NCBI RefSeq assembly: GCF_900116175.1
Contig: NZ_FPCH01000005.1
Location: 216,421-280,420, forward strand
Length of the DNA stretch: 64,000 nucleotides
DNA from: Hyphomicrobium facile
GTDB taxonomy: Bacteria; Pseudomonadota; Alphaproteobacteria; Rhizobiales; Hyphomicrobiaceae
Direction of reading: 5' to 3'
This document shows, piece after piece, positions 61,380-64,000 of this stretch. Position 1 is the first letter of the stretch. Every line of letters begins with the position of its first letter. The notes beneath the pieces were generated by a model. The model made no database searches. It was not told where the DNA came from and saw only the letters and a program-made list of their open reading frames with translations. The position numbers and the translations under genes are program-made.

Positions 61380-62240
61380 TCAGCTCGAGCGTCCGATTTT
61401 CGTCAGGAACTGATTGCCGGGTATCGACGGGAAGCCGCGGAAATTGATCGTGTTCGAGAAGCGCGCCTTGCATGTCTCAAACCGCTTGTCGCAGCCTGCG
61501 GTGACGATGAATTCGTCGCCCGCGGCGGGTGGGCCTTCGGCATCCGTCCAAAGTTCGATCTCGACGGCGGAGGCAAGCTTCGTGTGCGTCTTGATCTCGA
61601 TTCTGAGGCCCGCTGAGGCGCCAGACGTGAATGCGAAGAGACCGCGTGAGAAGAATCGCGTGGCGAATGCGTCGATGCCGGAGACCGTGAAACGCCGAGC
61701 CGATACCGCTGTCAGAATTGCGCCGACACCCCTGAAGGCCGGCGACGAAAGATCGATGCCGCAGCGCGTATCACCGAGATCGGCGTCGCACGTCCGCTGT
61801 AAAATCCGTCCCGTCGGCTGCTGCAGATAGTGCGCGAGGCCGCGAAGCTCGGCCGTAAAGCTCGCGCCCGTGCGCCGCACTTCGCCAATGCTGCCGGACC
61901 GCATCAGGACGCGCTGGCTGGGGTCCGCCCAGTTGACGCGATAGATCGCGATGCGCGCGTCGTCATAGCGGCCGGCGGCCAGGTCATCGTCGGTCAATGT
62001 TCCGGACGACAGCGCGCCCGTGACCTCGAGGTTGTCGACCGACAGGCCGAGACCATCGGTGATATCGCTCGCGGTGAACCCGCTTGCCGCCTCGTAAGCT
62101 GTGCCGCCAAACGCGACCGGGTTGTCGTGATCGGTGAAGCCGAGGACGGTTCCGTCGCGGCGTTCGATGCGCCAGCACCAGCACAGCGTCGTCGCGCCCG
62201 ACGCGAGATGCGCGGCAAATTCCGGCGAGAGCGTCTTCAT
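61380..62240 (-). CDS. GTA hub protein, DUF2163 (gp13, phage BR0599 family)
   Basis: This 286-residue tail-tip hub protein has the family start LSPEFAAHLASGATTLCWCWRIERRDG, a DUF2163 domain, and a C-terminal domain related to phage lambda gpL. Four cysteines in two pairs (RTCDADLGDTRCG and AGCDKRFETCKARF) fit an iron-sulfur cluster site of the kind described for lambda gpL and the related GTA hub; that is from the family, not tested here. Its ATG overlaps the stop of gp12 (ATGA). Confidence 0.93.
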   Translation of the reverse strand: MKTLSPEFAAHLASGATTLCWCWRIERRDGTVLGFTDHDNPVAFGGTAYEAASGFTASDITDGLGLSVDNLEVTGALSSGTLTDDDLAAGRYDDARIAIYRVNWADPSQRVLMRSGSIGEVRRTGASFTAELRGLAHYLQQPTGRILQRTCDADLGDTRCGIDLSSPAFRGVGAILTAVSARRFTVSGIDAFATRFFSRGLFAFTSGASAGLRIEIKTHTKLASAVEIELWTDAEGPPAAGDEFIVTAGCDKRFETCKARFSNTINFRGFPSIPGNQFLTKIGRSS

Positions 62241-62875
62241 AGGCGCACCTCGACAATCGGAATGTTGGGAATGGCGCCCGAGGTGAAGCCCGAGAGATTG
62301 ACCTCGAGCTTGTCGGTATCGAAGCGCACGGGCACGTCGAACTCGAAGCCTGCCGTTACGCTCGCTCCGCTTGCCGGAATGTGACCGCTGAGAAATGTCA
62401 CGACGCCCGTCGAAGCATCAATCGCGAAATTCGTGCCTGCGATTTGCGCCGCGCCGGCAACGGCGATCTTCACAGTCGCCACGATTGGCTTCTTGATATC
62501 GCGCGTCCAGGGCGCGAAGGCGTTGCCGTAGACCTTTTTCAACTGGAACGCTGCGCGATCGCCCGTCCCCGTTCCGATGACCTGGTCGAGCGCGTTCGGC
62601 GCCGCGTTCGGAGCGCAGGATTTCCAGTCCATCGGATCGCGCCAACGAAACGCATGAAGACGGCCGCGCCGCTCTTCGAAGAATGCGATGATCTGATAGA
62701 GATCATCGAGCGATTTGACGCCATATCCCGCGTTGTAGCTTCGCCGGCTGTCTGCCCAGCGGCTGTTGCGCTCTTCATATCCCGATCCCAGCACGACGAC
62801 GTCGGTGCGCCGCTCTGGTCCGCCTTGCGCATTGCGCGAGATCGCCGTCGGAAATCTGACGTCGTGAAAGGACAT
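62237..62875 (-). CDS. GTA distal tail protein, DUF2460 (gp12)
   Basis: This 212-residue protein has the DUF2460 start FHDVRFPTAISRNAQGGPERRTDVVVLGSGYEERN and the later blocks YNAGYGVKSLDDLYQIIAFFEERRGRLHAFRWRDPMDWKSC. It links the tail tube to the baseplate hub in GTA particles. It overlaps gp13 by four bases. No strong ribosome binding site is visible; an AAAAAGCGAAAC motif precedes the ATG. Confidence 0.94.
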   Translation of the reverse strand: MSFHDVRFPTAISRNAQGGPERRTDVVVLGSGYEERNSRWADSRRSYNAGYGVKSLDDLYQIIAFFEERRGRLHAFRWRDPMDWKSCAPNAAPNALDQVIGTGTGDRAAFQLKKVYGNAFAPWTRDIKKPIVATVKIAVAGAAQIAGTNFAIDASTGVVTFLSGHIPASGASVTAGFEFDVPVRFDTDKLEVNLSGFTSGAIPNIPIVEVRL

Positions 62876-62905
62876 GTGAGTTTCGCTTTTTTGTGAGGAG
62901 GCGAC

Positions 62906-62933
62906 TTAGAGGTTGCGCTTTAGAGGTTGCGCT
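62906..62933. repeat. 14-base tandem duplication at the end of gp11
   Basis: TTAGAGGTTGCGCT occurs twice in tandem, at 62906-62919 and 62920-62933. The second copy holds the last codons and the stop of the tape measure gene on the minus strand, and the first copy lies just beyond it. Confidence 0.8.
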
Positions 62934-63510
62934 GGCCGGCCGCGGCGGCGCGCGCGATCATCGCGGCGATCTGCGATTGCGAGCGGCCGAAGCTTTGGAC
63001 GTCCGGCGTCGAGATGTTGATCGTGATCTGCTGTCCCCCGCCGCCCGACATCGCGACGCCGAGCCGACCGTCCGACCCTCGTGTCAGCGGCATGATCGCT
63101 TCCGGCCCGCGCTCTCCGGCGAGCCCCGTCGCGCCGCCTGCCAGCGGGAATGAGATCGGGCTTGCGATGACGCCGCCGCTTGCAAACGGCACTGGCGTTC
63201 CAGCCTGAATGACACCGCCCTTCGCGAACGGCGTCGCTCCCGAGATGACGCCTTGGAACACCGATGCGAGGTCGGACGTCAGCGGCTGCAGCGCCGTCTT
63301 GAGCGCCAACTGCGAGAGGTTGAGCGCCAGCGACTTGAAGACATCGCCGACGTTCTTGCCTTTGATCGCGATATCGTCGAATGCCGAGACGAGCGTGTTG
63401 GCGAATTGCCTTCCGGTCCGCGACGTCGATTGGAGCTTTGTTTCGAGATCGCTCGTGTCGGCCGTGACCTTGACGTTCCAGGTCTCGAGCTGATCGTCAT
63501 TCATTGTCAT
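62920..63510 (-). CDS. GTA tail tape measure protein (gp11)
   Basis: This 196-residue protein has an N-terminal helical part (WNVKVTADTSDLETKLQSTSRTGRQFANTLVSAFDDIAIKGKNVGDVFKSL). A central Gly/Ala-rich segment with a hydrophobic patch follows (ATPFAKGGVIQAGTPVPFASGGVI), then the tape-measure signature GLAGERGPEAIMPLTRGSDGRLGV. It sets tail length and is short, as in GTA and unlike phage tape measures. I start at the ATG at 63508-63510, overlapping the chaperone stop; 63504 is an alternative. Confidence 0.92.
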   Translation of the reverse strand: MTMNDDQLETWNVKVTADTSDLETKLQSTSRTGRQFANTLVSAFDDIAIKGKNVGDVFKSLALNLSQLALKTALQPLTSDLASVFQGVISGATPFAKGGVIQAGTPVPFASGGVIASPISFPLAGGATGLAGERGPEAIMPLTRGSDGRLGVAMSGGGGQQITINISTPDVQSFGRSQSQIAAMIARAAAAGQRNL

Positions 63511-63682
63511 AGGTTGCACTTTCATCCGGAAAGCGTTGCATGAGCGTGTCGAGGTCTCCGCGCGTGAGCGTCATTTCGCGGGCTCCGCCGAACCTGCCTG
63601 CCAGCGCCGCCTGCAGCTCGCGCGGTGTCAACGACCAGAAAGCGCCCGGCATCATGCCGAGGACACCGAGGCCGAGTTCCAT
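63497..63682 (-). CDS. GTA tail assembly chaperone (gp10.1-type)
   Basis: This 61-residue protein has the family pattern of a short hydrophobic start (MELGLGVLGMMPGAFWSLTPRELQAALAGRFG) and an acidic tail. It assists assembly around the tape measure protein. The ATG at 63680-63682 overlaps the gp10 stop (ATGA). It lies between gp10 and gp11 as in the Rhodobacter cluster. Confidence 0.9.
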   Translation of the reverse strand: MELGLGVLGMMPGAFWSLTPRELQAALAGRFGGAREMTLTRGDLDTLMQRFPDESATYDNE

Positions 63683-64000
63683 CACGCGCGTCCAGCGAAA
63701 GGGGCGCGCGTTTCGCCGCCGTCCTCCCGCACGGTCGCCGCGCCTGCCTGCTGATCATCTCCGCCGAACGTCGCATTCAAAAGCCGGGCAACGATGTCGA
63801 CGTACTCTGCGGCGCCGCCGTTCACGCGCATCAGGGCGACTTCGTCGTCCGTTACCGCGCATCCCGCGCCGCGCAGTCCGGCTGCGATTATCTTTACGCA
63901 ATCGCGCGCGGAGAGCCGCCCCTTCTCGAAGCGCGCCGCGAGCGCCAGCATGTCGTCGTCACCGAAGGCGCTTTCCAATTCCGCGAGCGCGCCGAGCGTC
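63682..64000 (-). CDS. Gene transfer agent family protein (gp10, 5' end outside window)
   Basis: Reading backwards from the window end gives TLGALAELESAFGDDDMLALAARFEKGRLSARDCVKIIAAGLRGAG, the core of GTA gp10 (PF11836), and the frame is open through the window edge. The first residues of the gene therefore lie outside. It ends in an Arg/Ala-rich tail and overlaps the chaperone start. It is predicted to be a tail component of the GTA particle. Confidence 0.93.
   Translation of the reverse strand, partial: TLGALAELESAFGDDDMLALAARFEKGRLSARDCVKIIAAGLRGAGCAVTDDEVALMRVNGGAAEYVDIVARLLNATFGGDDQQAGAATVREDGGETRAPFAGRA

Noticed and set aside
1..64000. CRISPR arrays, tRNA or rRNA genes, insertion sequences or integrases
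   Set aside because: I saw no regularly spaced repeats, no cloverleaf-like sequence with the expected T-arm, and no transposase or integrase frame.

Overview
The window looks like the chromosome of an alphaproteobacterium of the order Hyphomicrobiales (Rhizobiales). Hyphomicrobium or a close relative is my best guess, but no 16S or other decisive marker is present. The evidence is high GC, a ccmI-ccmE-ccmF-ccmH / htrA / two-component / glnE neighbourhood of the kind seen in rhizobia, a carboxyspermidine-type polyamine pathway, and a gene transfer agent (GTA) tail cluster.

Layout. 1-8.1 kb holds housekeeping and regulatory genes: a TauE/SafE permease cut by the window edge, dusA, a short-chain dehydrogenase, a membrane-anchored alpha/beta hydrolase, MarR and AraC regulators and an extensin-like protein. 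8.1-11.4 kb is one large TPR / SPINDLY-type glycosyltransferase / methyltransferase protein. 11.5-16.8 kb is an RND efflux pump with a divergent TetR regulator and twin palindromic operators. 16.9-26.9 kb is a guanidine assimilation operon. It runs from a sigma-54 type promoter through a guanidine-I (ykkC) riboswitch to an ABC importer, two carboxyguanidine deiminase subunits, a biotin carboxylase usually labelled urea carboxylase, and allophanate hydrolase. 27.0-29.7 kb encodes a one-chain SoxYZ-like carrier with SoxC- and SoxD-like proteins, followed by a convergent porin and a small secreted protein. 32.3-37.9 kb is a carboxy(nor)spermidine pathway with an inserted small membrane protein, then pepN. 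38.1-40.8 kb has an atypical sensor kinase and an ECF sigma / membrane protein / CnrX-like set.

40.9-52.0 kb, all on the minus strand, is the ccmIEFH cytochrome c maturation operon, a DegP-type protease, a response regulator and kinase pair, and glnE. 52.1-55.2 kb has a glycine-zipper lipoprotein and a second two-component system preceded by a small secreted protein. 55.3 kb to the end, again minus strand, is the distal half of a GTA structural cluster: gp10, chaperone, tape measure, gp12, gp13, NlpC/P60 gp14 and the gp15 megatron. It is followed by a two-domain endolysin that reads in frame into a holin-like membrane segment with its own strong internal ribosome binding site.

How the genes work together. 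The guanidine operon turns guanidine into carboxyguanidine, allophanate, and then ammonia and CO2. Its control region appears to combine nitrogen-status control (sigma-54) with direct substrate sensing (riboswitch). The GTA cluster probably makes a particle tail, and the adjacent endolysin-holin gene is a plausible release cassette. No rRNA, tRNA, CRISPR array, insertion sequence or transposase was found.
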